This document shows positions 30,501 through 42,310 of a stretch of DNA of 64,000 bases, one piece after another. The notes beneath the pieces are model-generated. The model searched no databases, was not told the origin of the DNA, and saw only the letters and a list, made by a program, of their open reading frames with translations. The position numbers and the translations under genes are program-made. Origin of the DNA: Nyssa sinensis (lineage: Eukaryota > Streptophyta > Magnoliopsida > Cornales > Nyssaceae); the NCBI GenBank assembly GCA_008638375.1, contig CM018051.1:11376387-11440386 (forward strand). Direction: 5' to 3'. How positions within the stretch are numbered: position 1 is the stretch's first letter; each line of letters begins with the position of its first letter.

Positions 30501-30537
30501 TCGTGCCTCGGGTTTCGCTAGAATTCGGGACGTGACA
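27306..30537 (+). mobile_element. Solo LTR, chromovirus (Tekay-like) Ty3/gypsy, about 3.2 kb
   Basis: The left end TGTAATAACCTGATAATTTT looks like the common chromovirus LTR start TGTAACGACCCGA with C-to-T and G-to-A changes. The right end ...CGGGACGTGACA matches the usual ...GGGGCGTGACA. Length of about 3.2 kb is typical of Tekay-type LTRs. The flanks ACGAC (left) and ACTGA(C) (right) match only loosely, so the target duplication is degraded. The LTR contains GT/TA microsatellites (27362-27560), and short frames in it are incidental. No internal domain adjoins it. Confidence 0.6.
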
Positions 30538-30584
30538 ACTGACATAAGTAAAACTATGTTTATTTACTTTCTCATTTTCTTCTC

Positions 30585-30780
30585 TTTAATAAGAGCAATG
30601 TTATGATTTTAAATTTTTGTATCAAATTTTGTATTTCAAATATTGTGATAAAGCCTAAGTAATGTGTTTAATGCACACTTAATAATCTAAGAACTAACTT
30701 CAGTCTTATTCTTTTATTCTTGTTGGTAATCTTGTTTTATTTTCATTAGATTAAGCGGACACCATGTTGTGTGAGCTAAG
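30585..30780 (+). repeat. Dispersed repeat, copy A (related to 55437-55625)
   Basis: The sequence from 'taataagagcaatgttat' to 'attagattaagcgga' matches 55437-55625 in order, with about one mismatch every five to ten bases. The ends are not sharp enough to assign a transposon class; an old MITE is likely. Confidence 0.5.
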
Positions 30781-30938
30781 AACTCTTTGATAACTCTTTT
30801 TAAATACTTTTTAACTTAATTAAGAAAAAAATCTAGAAGCAACATTTCATTTATTTTACTTTTAAAATATGATTATTAAATGTGTTTTATTTTTTATTTA
30901 GTAAAAATTAAATTTTAACAAATTATTTCTTTATTTAG

Positions 30939-31059
30939 TGATATACTACAAACAGACACACCAATAACCTTGAGAGACGTGTGCTTACAGAGCTGATAGT
31001 CTCGGTCATACAGAACTGATAGTCTCGGTCATACAGAGCAGTCACAGCCTTCAGGGTAT

Positions 31060-31125
<66 letters not shown>

Positions 31126-31625
31126 TACAGAGCCGATAAACTCGGTCATACAGAACAGGCGAAGCCTCCAAGACATTCTCATACACATATCTTCCAGACC
31201 TTAATGCTCTGGGCAATATTCACTCAGTATTTCATATGGTTCCGACCTTATGGTTTCCTTAACAACTGCCAAGCAGGGAATAAGGAAACAGTCTTCAACA
31301 AGGAAACTACTATCTATGATTATCTCTATCTATGACACAATACTCCATAAGGAAACTGCAATCTCCGATGATCAAATCTCTATATTTATGGCATCGAGTC
31401 CTAATCAACTTAGGAAGGCCACGATCTATAAATTAAACCCTAAAGGTACACTTTATTTTTACGCTCATTCTTTGGCTTTTAATACAGTCTTTTCAATTCC
31501 ATTTACTTACTTAAGCATCAGAACGGCTACCGCCGGAGCCAATCCAGTAGTCCTCTGATCCATTTTCTGAATGTTTTACAGGTCATGGAGCCCACACTTA
31601 TTCCGAGTCGAAAAGTACAACATCA
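30939..31625 (+). repeat. 5' LTR of element 1
   Basis: It begins TGATATAC and ends AACATCA, 687 bp, with a long (TA)n tract at about 31063-31123. The tract accounts for most of its extra length over the 654-bp 3' LTR. The 102-codon frame inside it also occurs in the 3' LTR and is not a gene. Confidence 0.88.
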
Positions 31626-31628
31626 GTT

Positions 31629-31646
31629 TGGCGCCGTCTATGGGAA
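31629..31646 (+). other. Primer-binding site of element 1
   Basis: TGGCGCCGTCTATGGGAA follows the LTR by three bases, as expected for a tRNA priming site. The same motif with one change (CTGTGGG) is present in element 2. I do not assign the tRNA. Confidence 0.8.
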
Positions 31647-31703
31647 TCGACTAATCTCCAAGTGCTCTATTCACAAACTCATCTTTTTCCTCACCGAAAA
31701 ACC

Positions 31704-34069
31704 ATGGCCCCAAATCTCCGACCGTGACAGAATACTCAGAATCCGCAAAGCTCTCAACGTCGGCCTCCTGCTCCCCGAGCAAGGGGGCCAGCGGTTGATC
31801 CCATGCGACAAGAGATCGAATCGATCAAACGACACAATGAACTGGTGCAGGAACAGTTGCTTGCCATAACTAGGACATTGGGAACGCTCACACAGAATCA
31901 AGGGACGAATCCTCCTAACCGCCGGTCAACATTGCTGCGGGAACACAACCCCCTATTGCCACTGAGAATGAAGAGCCCCATGAGCAGGCTCCAAATAACC
32001 AGCCTGGGCACCCCCAAGGTGTTGCCCGCGTTGGCAGAGATCCACAGCCATTAGCAGCTCCAGGCTAGGGAACATCAACCTTCGTGCCTAACGTCCATTA
32101 CCAGAGCACTACTCGAGGCCTAACTCCAAGGGCTTCCGGAGCGCATCCGGCACCACAGGGGCCTCATCCCCATGCAGCACCAATCCTCCGGTTCGGAACC
32201 CTCTTCCGTCCGAGGGATGTACTCAGCCCTGACTACCCTGGAGTCGAGGCTGCGAGGCAAGGTTCACAAGATGTCAGATTCAGAGACCCACGGAGGGTAG
32301 AAGAAATTGCCGAATCTATGGACCGAACAATTACTTTGAGAGGTGCCCAGAACCTTCAGAAGCAAGACGAGTTAGCCAGGCTGCTCGCAAGACTTGCCAC
32401 CCCATTCACTCACGCCATCATGTCAGAAGAAAGGCCCAGAAAGTTCATGGTGCCCAGGTTCACCCTGTACGATGGGTCTGGAGATCCAGGAGATCATCTC
32501 TCGCACTACTAGCATACAATGGCCTTCCACGGGGCCTCTGATGCTTTTATGTGCCGGACTTTCATTACCAGCTTAAAGGGAACTACTTTGAAATGGTTCC
32601 ATAACCTCCCTCCGAACTCAATTACCAGCTTCTATGAGCTCGGTAGACAATTCCTGGACAGGTTTATGACCAGTAGAAGGCTCAGAAGGGGACCAGAATT
32701 CCTGTTAAATGTCAAGCAGACTAAGGAGGAGTCCCTCAGAGCCTACATTGCACGCTTCAATGCCGAACTCACGGAGATCACTGATTGTAGCCCAAAATTC
32801 CTTATAGCTGCCTTAACTGCTGGACTTGCTCACGATGGCTTCAGAGATTCCTTGACAAAAAGCCCTCCTGCCGACATGGCAGCCTTAATGGATCGGGCCA
32901 GAAAGTACATCAACTTAGAAGAAGCCAACCACACATCCTAGAAGGGCAAAAATCAGACCTAGATGGATAATCCGAAGAGGGAGGATCACAAGAAGGAGGA
33001 CCATAGAAGAGACTCCAGCAAGAAGAGGGCCAAGAGTCCAGAGAAGAGAACAGCACCCAGAGCTGTGTACAATTCCAGACCAAGGGAGTTCACTAACTTC
33101 ACCCCATTGAACACTACACCTAACCAGGTACTCCGACAGATTCGAGATCGGGAAAACCTAAAGTGGCCGGAACCAATCAAAGGAGATCCCAGTCTTCGGG
33201 ACCAAAGTAAGTATTGTAATTTCCATAAAGATCATGGACATATGACTAACTCATGCAGGACCCTTCGGTATGAGATAGAGCAACTCATAAAGAAGGGGCG
33301 TCTTCGGGAGTTCGTCAAGCAAGACGGAAGGCAGAACCCCCAAGAAGACAAGCCTCAACAACGGCCAGACTAGAGGCCCTGAGCAGAGACAAGAGCATAG
33401 GGAAGGACGAAACGAGCCCAGAGGCAGAACAACCATGTTATTTACGTCCTCCATGCCGACTTTCCTATTACAGGAATGTCAAACAGGGCGAGAAAGAGAT
33501 ACGCTCCGGAGGCTAGAGCTGCCCCAGACGTATTGCAGATCTCCAACGTGGAAAAAAGGCTCAAGCCAACACCAGAGATCCACTTCACTGAACAGGATCT
33601 AGCAGGGGTACATTGCCCTCATAGTGATGCCCTTGTCATCACTCTGAAAATCGCCAACTGTGAGATCAGGAGAGTTCTGGTCGATACTGGCAGCTCCGTC
33701 AATATACTGTTCCATGAGCCACTCAAACAGATGAGAATGGACCACTACAACATCAAGCCTACTACTGCCGTGATGGCAGCTTTTGATGGCAATCTCAGCA
33801 CCCCATTGGGGAGAATCGACCTTCCTACTACTGTGGGAGAGGTAGAAGGGCAGAAGACCACCATCTCAGAGTATATGGTGTTGAATATGAAATCTCCCTA
33901 CAACGTCATAATTAGGAGACCTTGGTTGCACCAGATAGGGGCAATCACCTCGACCCTCCATCAATGTCTAAAGTATGTCCACAATCAGAACGTTCACTCT
34001 GTCAAAGGATTCCAACCAACTTCTCGAGAGTGCCATGCCATTGCACTCAAGGAGAAGGCCACCAAATAG
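31704..34069 (+). pseudogene. gag-protease of element 1, degenerate
   Basis: The reading frame opens at the ATG at 31704, meets an early TGA, and shifts frame near 32055-32084. Then it follows one frame to TAG at 34067-34069. Recognisable parts are a retrotransposon gag domain (about 32430-32790), a CX2HX4HX4C zinc knuckle near 33213-33260 (YCNFHKDHGHMTNSC) and the aspartic protease motif DTGSS near 33682. Extra stops lie at about 32510 (CAG in element 2, TAG here), 32939 and 33371. The product would have been capsid/nucleocapsid and protease of the virus-like particle. Confidence 0.85.
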
Positions 34070-37000
34070 CAATCACAGTACACTCGGGATTGTACAGATC
34101 CAGTTCTTACTTACACTCCCGAGGAGGAAGGTTGCCCATCCAGCATTGAAGAACCCCTGAGCCCAAGGGGACGAGACAGCCGAGCCAAACCCATTAGGGA
34201 GCTCATTAAAGTGTTGGTCAGTTTAGAATCAGAGGGGCGTTATTTATACATCGGCCCAGATCTGACGCACACCGAGCAGGAGAAGATAACCAGGTTTCTG
34301 AAAGACAACCTCTCTATATTTGCTTGGGAGACCAAAGACATGGAGGGTATAAATCCTAGCCTCATAACTCACAAGCTGATGGTAGATGTAGATCATCCAC
34401 CAGTCAGACAGAAGAGAAGGCCGATTGCTCCAGAACGGCATCAGGGTTATAAATAGGAAGTCTAGAGGCTGCTTGAAGCTAGGATGATACGAGAAGTGTT
34501 CTATCCCGAGTGGCTAGCTAACACCGTCCTGGTCAAGAAGAAAAATGGCAAGTGGAGGGTCTACGTTGATTATACATACCTCAATAAGGCGTGCCCTAAA
34601 GACAGCTTCCCACTACCAAGGATAGATCAATTGGTTGACTCCACTGCGGGGCACGAGCTCATGAGCTTCATGGATGCCTACTCTGGGTACAACCAAATTC
34701 AGATGTACCTTCCAGACCAAGAGAAGGCAGCCTTCATAACCGAACGAGGGCTCTACTGCTACAGAGTAATGCCTTTCGGTTTGAAGAACGCTGGAGCCAC
34801 ATATCAGCGGCTGGTGAACAAGATGTTCAGCTCACTACTCGGCAATACCATGGAGGTATACATTGACGATATGCTGGGCAAAAGTCTGCAGAAAGGTAGT
34901 CACCTCCAGCATTTAGCCCAGACCTTCGATATCCTCAGACAGCACAAGATAAAGCTCAACCCCTCGAAATGTACCTTCGGGGTTACGAAGGAAAAATTCT
35001 TGGGATACATTGTCTCTCAGAGGGGTATCGAAGCAGACCCTACTCAGATCCAAGCTCTGATTGGACTGAAGTCACCAAAAACTAGAAAGGACATTCAGGC
35101 ACTAAACGACAGAATTGCGGCACTAAGCAGATTTATCTCCAAATTCACTAATCGCTGCCTACCTTTCTTCAAAGCTCTGAAGGGCAACAAAGCTTTGCAG
35201 TGGACGGAAGAATGCGAGAAAGCTTTTCAAGAACTAAAGGAGTATCTGGCCTTTCCAGAACTTCTGTCAAAACCAAGACAGGGAGAAAAGCTACTTTTGT
35301 ACCTTGTAGTTTCTGAAAACGCGGTCAGCTCCGCATTAGTCAGACAGGACAAAGGAGTACAGAGGCCCATATTCTACGTCAGTAGGGCACTACTTGACAC
35401 AGAAAAGAGATAACCAGAAGTGGAAAAGCTAGCCTTCGCCTTGGTCATATCAGCTCGAAAGCTCCGACCTTATTTCCAAGCCCATCCAATTGAAATCCCA
35501 ACTGCCTATCCTCTGAAGTCAATATTGAAGAAACCTGAAGTATCGGGAAGATTAGTGAAATGGTCTGTGGAGCTATGGGAATTTGACATATCATATGTGC
35601 CTCGAAACTTCATCAAAGGGCAGGCCTTGGTTGATTTTGTTGCCGAGTTCACCCCGGCACTTCAATATAAGGCACAACTCATCGAAACTTCGGGAACCTG
35701 GCTGCTCTACATCGATGGATCGTCAACCGATCAAGGCTCAGGAATAGGCCTGGTGCTACAGTCCCCTGATGGGCTCACATCAGAAAAAGCAGTCAGCCTA
35801 GGATTCAGAGCTTCCAACAATTGAGCAGAATATGAAGCCCTAATCTTAGGCATCAAGTTGGCCCTGGAATGTGAGGTTCAGAACCTCAAAGTCTTCTCAG
35901 ATTCCCAGCTGGTGGTAAGCCAAGTCCTAGGCGAATTCTCCATTAAGGATGATAGGATGCTTCGGTACTTCGAACTGGTGAACCACTTGAAGCATTCCTT
36001 CCAGACATTCACTATCCAGAAAATTGAAAGAAGCCAGAACCACAGAGCAGATGCTTTGGCTAACATGGCATCCCGCCTAAAGTCTGAAGCAAACTCCACA
36101 GTAAAAATCTCCTATCAGCCAGGACCTAGCATAGAGGAAGCGCAAGTTGCTCAAATTGCTGAGCAGCCCCAGAACTGGATGACTCCAATCCTCTAGTACT
36201 TGCAATCCGAGCTCCTCCCAGAAGATAAAAACAAAGCCAGGAGAATCCGAATCAGAGTGGCTTGGTACCTGATCCTGAACAACAAACTTTACAGAAGGTC
36301 TTATTCTCAATCTCTGTTAAAATGCTTAGCTCCAGAAGAATCACAATATGTCTTGGTTGAAATACACGAAGGTATTTGCGGGAATCAAAATGGAGGCAAA
36401 ACTATAGCTCACCGAGCTCTGTCTCAGGGCTATTACTGGCCTAGCATACTAAAGCAGGCTAAGGAGTATGTTCAGAAGTGCGACAAATGTCAAAGATTTA
36501 CCCCATATCAACATCAGCTTCATCACGAGCTTATCCCGATTCCTAGTCCTTGGCCCTTTGCTCAGTGGGGGATGGACATCGTGGGTCCATTACCAAAGGC
36601 CGCACCAAACAGGAAGTATCTCTTGGTAGCCATTGACTACTTCTCTAAGTGGGCCGAAGCTGAACCTCTAACACATATCACAGAAAAGGAAGTTGAGAGT
36701 TTCACCTGGAAGAACATTGTTTGCAGGTTCGGTATACCACGTGTTATTATCTCCGACAATGGGATGCAGTTCACTGGTAAAGGCTTCAAGAAATTCTGTG
36801 AAAATCTCAACATTAGGCAACACTTTGCCTCTCCAGGCCATCCACAAGCAAATGGGCAAGCAGAGGTCACCAACCGAACAATCCTTGATGGATTAAAGAA
36901 AAGGTTGGAATAAGCCAAAGGGAAGTGGGCAGAGGAACTCCCTGGAGTTCTTTAGGCCTATAGAACAACCAGAAGAACTCCTACCTCTGAAACTCCCTTC

Positions 37001-37411
37001 TCATTAGCCTATGGTACAGAGGCAGTAATTCTGGTTGAGATCGGTATGCCAACCTTGAGGACTGAAGCCTTTGAGCAAGAATCCAATGATCAGTAGCTGA
37101 TGGAAAATTTGGATTTGCTTGAAGAAAGAAGGGATCAAGCCAGCATCAGGATGGAAGCCTATCAGTAGAGAATGGTCAACAAATCCAAGGTAGGGCTCAA
37201 GACGGTCAGCTTTCAAGTCGGAGACTTTGTTTTAAAAAGAGTCTTTCAAAACACCAAGGATCCCACTATGGGAAAGCTGTCACTAAACCGGGAAGGCCCC
37301 TACAAAGTAACGAAGGTTGTTAGGCTTACCATCTATTGGCTAGAAGACATGACTGAGAAGGCTATTCCTAGGCCGTGGAACATGGAACATTTACGGAAGT
37401 ATTATCAATAG
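34070..37411 (+). pseudogene. pol (RT, RNase H, archaeal-type RNase H, integrase) of element 1, degenerate
   Basis: The region stays in one frame, the same as gag-protease, from the UAG at 34067 to the terminal stop at 37411. It is broken by stops at about 34454, 34463, 35411, 35822, 36194, 36911, 36953, 37094 and 37166. Visible parts are RT with YIDDM near 34859, a gypsy RNase H (about 35280-35660), a second RNase H with YIDGSS (about 35705-36080), the integrase zinc finger ending CDKCQRF near 36480, and integrase core motifs GMDIVGPLP, ISDNG and QAEVTNR. No chromodomain follows integrase. Confidence 0.88.
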
Positions 37412-37452
37412 AGATATTTCTTTCTTTTACCTCCATGAAATGTTCATCCTTT

Positions 37453-37609
37453 AATGCACGGGCCTCCAGAGCCTGGTCCATAATGTACAAGTCTTAAGAC
37501 TTGGTCCATCTTTTAATGCACAGGCCTCTAGAGCCTGGTCCGCCTATAATGCACAGGCCTTCCGAGCTTGGTCCATCTTCAATACACAGATTCTATGATC
37601 CAGTCCACC
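37453..37609 (+). repeat. Five-copy tandem repeat, about 29-33 bp unit, downstream of pol (element 1)
   Basis: Units start near 37453, 37482, 37515, 37548 and 37580. Each follows the pattern 'aatgcacaggcct..gagcctggtcca' with substitutions. The block lies 40 bp after the pol stop, the same place where element 2 has an unrelated 80-bp repeat. Confidence 0.8.
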
Positions 37610-39312
37610 CAGAGACAGAAGTTCCAAACATCTTCAAACTAAAGTTTCCCAAATCGGAATATCTCAAAACTGATTATTTGGCTTATCTATCAGCAAGCAA
37701 CAAGTACTCCCGTACCGAGCAGGTTTGAAGTACTTTGATTCAAGACTTCTACAAGGTTTCTTTGATCTATTCTTCGAACAGTTAGTCATCAGAAGTGCAC
37801 GAAAAGGTGTTTTAACTCCAGAAAAGCACATTCACATAGAAGAGAACATCATATTTGAGAAGAAACAACTCAATTTTATTAATGATTCAGAAAATTTACA
37901 TCAGTAAAAGAAAACTAGAAATAGAACAAGTACACAAAAGCTACAACAAAGGCATCACTACATTTTCACAACATCATGGCTTTCTTCCTCGAATAAGAAA
38001 GGGGCCCAGGATCCAAACTTCCATTACCACTGCCGCCGGCTTAAATTTGAAAGGAAGGAACCCTGAACCCCAATCTGCAGCAAGAAGCACCCAGGCCATT
38101 TCATCATCACTGTCACTTATCTCAATACCAACGGATGATGAGGGCTCTGGGTCTCAAGGGACCTGCATTCATCTCCCTCAAAGCAGGCGTGATACCCCAA
38201 CCGATTTGAGCAAGGGTCTCTGCCAAGACACAAAGGGAAGGAGGCATCCCACCTTCATCTTCATCACCAATGCTCCAAGCCTCGGTTGAATCAAGGAGGT
38301 TCCACCTCCCATCGGAGAAATCCGGCCAGATGCTAAGATGGATCCTCTAATCCTTCCTTGGAGACTGAATCAAAGGGAAGGTTAACTCTCGGCGATAGTT
38401 TAATCATTCCCAACTCGGACTGAAATCGTCAATCATCTCCGGGCAAACGGTAAGCCTCTAAAAGGCATTCAAACTCTCTCTAACAGAGGAACAATGTAGG
38501 AACACAAGTAGAAAGATAGGGCACAACCGTACGCTCCTCTATCATATATATAGACCCTCGAAGCCCAAAAGTCACCCAGATGAACCGTCGCAATGGTTAA
38601 ATAAACGGTTGGCCTCGAAAACCTAAAAGACAACTGTATAAATGGATGACGTATAGAATTGTCCTTTCGGATACTTAGACGACAAGATACAAGGCTTCTC
38701 CAAGCATACCGAGCTGATCAAAGCAAACAAAGTCCGATCCACCTTTATACAAAGGCCTCCGGTCCAACATACAGACCTCTCAGTCTTGACCATTCCGTTG
38801 ATCCCTGACGGACCACGTATAAGACAGAAGACCATCAGTTCGAATGTATCTCAGTCCTGGTCTGAATGACTTATGAGGTAGAAGTCTCAATCATCAGAGC
38901 AACAGACACAAGACACCGTTTCTACTGGGGTTCAGAACAAACTGCCTCAGAATTCTTCAAAATTTACTTTCAATATATGCGACACAAGATCAATGTCAGG
39001 TCCCTACATATCTGATTGAAGTTACGTTCTTATCTCATCCAAAGAGGTAGAAGCAATCAAAGCTAGTCTACGATCATTATCTTATCGCAACTACAATTTG
39101 GAAGATAACCGCCAACTCTTGAAAGCTGATCTGGAGGGATCCAGAGCATCCTTACTTGTATCAATTTCTCACATCAGCAACAGGTTCAAAAGAAATACTA
39201 CACGGATCAACCAAACACAAGAAGAATGGAACGAAGACATTTGAGGAAGGAAAAACTGTTTCATTCAAAGAGTCTATTACACTGGAGTTCAAAAAAAAAA
39301 AAAAAACCTAAA
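37610..39312. other. Internal 3' region of element 1 with no recognised function
   Basis: It lies between the tandem repeats and the antisense gene relic. A 144-codon plus-strand frame at 37855-38289 has a translation without recognisable motifs. A TATA-like run lies near 38540-38555. I can only say that the stretch belongs to the element's 3' non-pol region. Confidence 0.5.
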
Positions 39313-41257
39313 CTAAGCATATTTTCTAAGCCTGATCAGTAGAGGCAGGCTCAACGGCTGGGGAAGGGTCGGCAAGAGCAGCATTAACCGTCTCACTTGG
39401 GACGACAACTTCAGTGGGATCGGCAGGAAGAACGTCGACCACCTCGCTCGAGACTGCAGCCTCGGGAGGGGTAACCCCTGGAGGCACAATTGAGGATATG
39501 TCGAAATCGAGAAATTTGGCAAGGAACCTATCTCGGAAGTTGTTAAGCCAAACATGATCAGGGTGTTGGCCATTCCTTCTAGTTCCATCCTTATCTCCAT
39601 CTCGTTATCCACCTTGGCCTGCTCCACTGCATCTTCAAGCTTCTGGTTATATTCGTACCGCATGCCGTCCAATTCCCTCTGCAGCCTCTTTGCCCACTGA
39701 ACAGCCAGGTCCTTCTCTGACTCCATAACGATCAGAGAATTTTGTTACTCCTTCAGCTTCTCTGTAGAGTCGTGAGCCTTCGACTGAGCAGTACCAAGCC
39801 GAAGCCTGAGATCGTCCAGCTCGGCCTTAAGTTGATCAACCTCCTCCGAAGGGGGAGAGACCTCCGTCAGAGCGGAAAGGGTGTGCAGAGCCTGCAGTGT
39901 AAAAGCACACAGTTCAGTGCCAGCCAAAACACTTGGAAAAAAGGAAAAGAGATAAAGACCCGAAGAACTTACCTTGACCTGAAGAGAAGCCAGGTCATCA
40001 AGAAGCTTCTCTGGCTTCTGGGGCCTAATTTTGGTTGAGCTTTTGGCCCAAAAGTCCCTCAGAATCTTTTTGGCCCCCTGATTGACAGTATCAAGGGCCA
40101 CCGAGGACGACGCCCTCTTGCCCGCTTGCTTGGACGGGGTTGGGGGGACCATAAAAATGGGGGCAGGTGCCTCTCTCTCCCCCTCAGTGGGGTCAGGAGA
40201 GATCGAAAGTATCCTCCGCCTTTTCGTCTAGATGGGAGGGTCCACTAGGGAAGAAGCCTCCCCCATTGCCACAGATGAAGATGGCTCGGTCTCCCACCGT
40301 GCCATCATATCCTTTGCAAGCTCTTCAACACTTCCTCTGGCAGCCATCAATTTATCAGGGTTAACAATGGAGGAATGGTCTCGGTTGCTGGGCTGTAAGA
40401 GCTTCTTGTATTGCTTCTAAAGCACGGGAGTGGGGCTCGATCTTCTCCACACGCTCTTAACTGCACGAAAGACACAGAAATTGATCAGTTCAGCAATTGG
40501 TGTACAAAATGAAATCAATACAGCCACGGGAAAATTGGGCCTCACCCTTTTGCCCAGTGGTTCGAGGGAATGTTGAGAATTGGCCTTGGAAGTCCTTGAA
40601 TTCCCATCCTTCTTTTATGAAGAAATACCACTTCTTCCAGGTCTTGTTGGAAGAGGGCACGGAAGTAAGGGGTCTGAACCCACTATCAAAAGACATATAA
40701 TAAAGGCCTTCCGCCTTTTTGAGTTTTAGATCCATATTACTACGGATCAAATCAAGGGACACATTGACATTATTCATATGCCCCAACACAATGAAACTCA
40801 ACAGATGTCTCCAACTTTTAAGGTTCAGGTCTGCAGGACAAAGGTTGAACCAGTAGAAAAATTGTTTTACAAGGTCAGGAAGGGGGAGTGTCAGTCCCAT
40901 CTCAAACCAGGCCGGGTAGGCGCAGATTTCTCCCTCTTTAACATCGCTTGGGCAATCCAGAGAGTCTGGGACCCTGAAAGTAACGTTTGAGGGAAGATTA
41001 AATTTCTCCCACAACTCCATCAACATTTTCTTAGTGATTGCACTCTCACCCTCTTCTCTATGACCGGATCGACCAGAGGTCTCACCAGCCCTATTTGGGG
41101 GCTCATCAAATGCATCAACAATCCTAACCCCCGGACTAGAGGGAGGCTCTACTAGTCTATTCTCATCGTCTTTTATAGAAGGAAGATTCACTAGTTGCAG
41201 TTGAAGAACGGTCCTAGAAGGACTGCCTGAACCAGAGGGTGACTGAGGGCCAGACAT
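39313..41257 (-). pseudogene. Antisense multi-exon ORF of element 1, degenerate
   Basis: On the minus strand exon 1 runs from the ATG at 41257 to a GTGAGG donor after 40546. Its protein resembles element 2's antisense product over a long block with CPADLN, FIVLGH and SNKTWKKWYFF motifs. Exon 2 (from 40460) keeps the same splice phase but contains stops near 40420 and 40230. Frames at 40152-39745 and 39726-39313 encode the coiled-coil C-terminal part, interrupted. A TATATAAAG sequence at 41445-41453 (minus) lies about 190 bp upstream of the ATG. The function of such antisense ORFs in Tat elements is not known to me. Confidence 0.7.
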
Positions 41258-41633
41258 GGCGGACAAAAGAAAACAACGAAGCAAATGAAAGGAATGTAAA
41301 AGGGGCTAAAATCAAACCTGAAATCAAGAAAAGACTATAGACACCGGATATCCTTCAACCTTCAAAATACGTCTAATGGCGGTGACATTTTCTGGTACTG
41401 TAGAAGCAAGTGCAGAAGAAAGGCATAAAAGACCTTTCCCTCTCTTTATATACACATTCGAAATATGAGCCTTCCAAGACGAGTCGACACAACGATTGAA
41501 AATAATGATGGCTTCTCAAGTATCGGCTGCGCAATAAATGACCCATTAAACCGACGTCTCGAGAGATAGAGAAACAAAACGTGTGACTCTTCACAAAGCC
41601 CATAACCCTAGTTAAGCCCTAACTTCTAACTAA

Positions 41634-41651
41634 GGCTCGGGGGGGAGTAGT
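41634..41651 (+). other. Polypurine tract of element 1
   Basis: GGCTCGGGGGGGAGTAGT lies directly before the 3' LTR and matches GGCTTGGGGGGGGAGTAAC in element 2. It is the expected primer site for plus-strand DNA synthesis. Confidence 0.75.
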
Positions 41652-41772
41652 TAATATACCACAAACAGACACACCAATCACCTTGAGACACGTGTGCTTA
41701 CAGAGCTGATAATCTCGATCATACAGAGCTGATAGTCTCTGTTATACAGAGCAGTCACAGTTTTCAGGGCAT

Positions 41773-41804
<32 letters not shown>

Positions 41805-42305
41805 CCTACAGAGCCGATAAACTCGGTCATACAGAACAGGCGAAACCTCCAAGACATTCTCATACACATATCTTCCAGACCTTATGCTCTGGGCAATATT
41901 CACTCAGTATTTCATATAGTTCCGACCTTATGGTTTCCTTAACAAATGCCAAGCAGGGAATAAGGAAACAATCTTCAACAAGGAAACTACTATCTATGAT
42001 TATCTCTATCTATGACACAATACTCCACAAGGAAACTGCAATCTCCGATGATCAAATCCCTATATTCATGGCATCGAATCCTAATCAACTTAGGAAGGCC
42101 ACGATCTATAAATTAAACCCTAAAGGTACGCTTTATTTTTATGCTCATTCTTTGGTTTTTAATACAATCTTTTCAATTCCGTTTACTTACTTAAGCATTG
42201 GAGTGGCTACCGTCGGAGCCAATCCGATGGTCCTCTGATCCCTTTTCTGAGTGTTCTACAGGTCACGGAGCCCACACTTATTGCGAGTCGAAAAGTGCAG
42301 CATCA
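41652..42305 (+). repeat. 3' LTR of element 1
   Basis: It is 654 bp and begins TAATATAC, so the terminal TG has become TA. It ends AGCATCA. Compared with the 5' LTR it has about 40 differences and a shorter (TA)n tract at 41777-41804. Confidence 0.88.
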
Positions 42306-42310
42306 GTTAG

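Larger units (their letters stand above)
30939..42305 (+). mobile_element. Full-length Ty3/gypsy Tat-lineage element 1 (old, inactivated), 11.4 kb
   Basis: LTRs at 30939-31625 and 41652-42305 bracket gag-protease, RT-RNase H-aRNase H-integrase, a short tandem repeat block, an antisense gene relic and a polypurine tract. The flanks TTTAG (30934-30938) and GTTAG (42306-42310) match at 4 of 5 bases. The LTRs differ at about 40 of roughly 620 alignable positions by eye, mostly transitions, plus different (TA)n lengths. The coding parts are interrupted by many in-frame stops, so the element is dead. The second RNase H and the absence of a chromodomain place it in the Tat lineage. Confidence 0.92.

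Noticed and set aside
31250..31558. 102-codon frame repeated at 41930-42238
   Set aside because: The two copies exist only because they are inside the two LTRs of element 1.
37855..38289. 144-codon plus-strand frame in element 1
   Set aside because: It has no counterpart in element 2 and no recognisable motif; probably incidental.
39313..41257. Antisense frames first considered as a host gene captured by element 1
   Set aside because: A homologous, better-preserved gene occupies the same position and orientation in element 2, so it belongs to the retrotransposon lineage.
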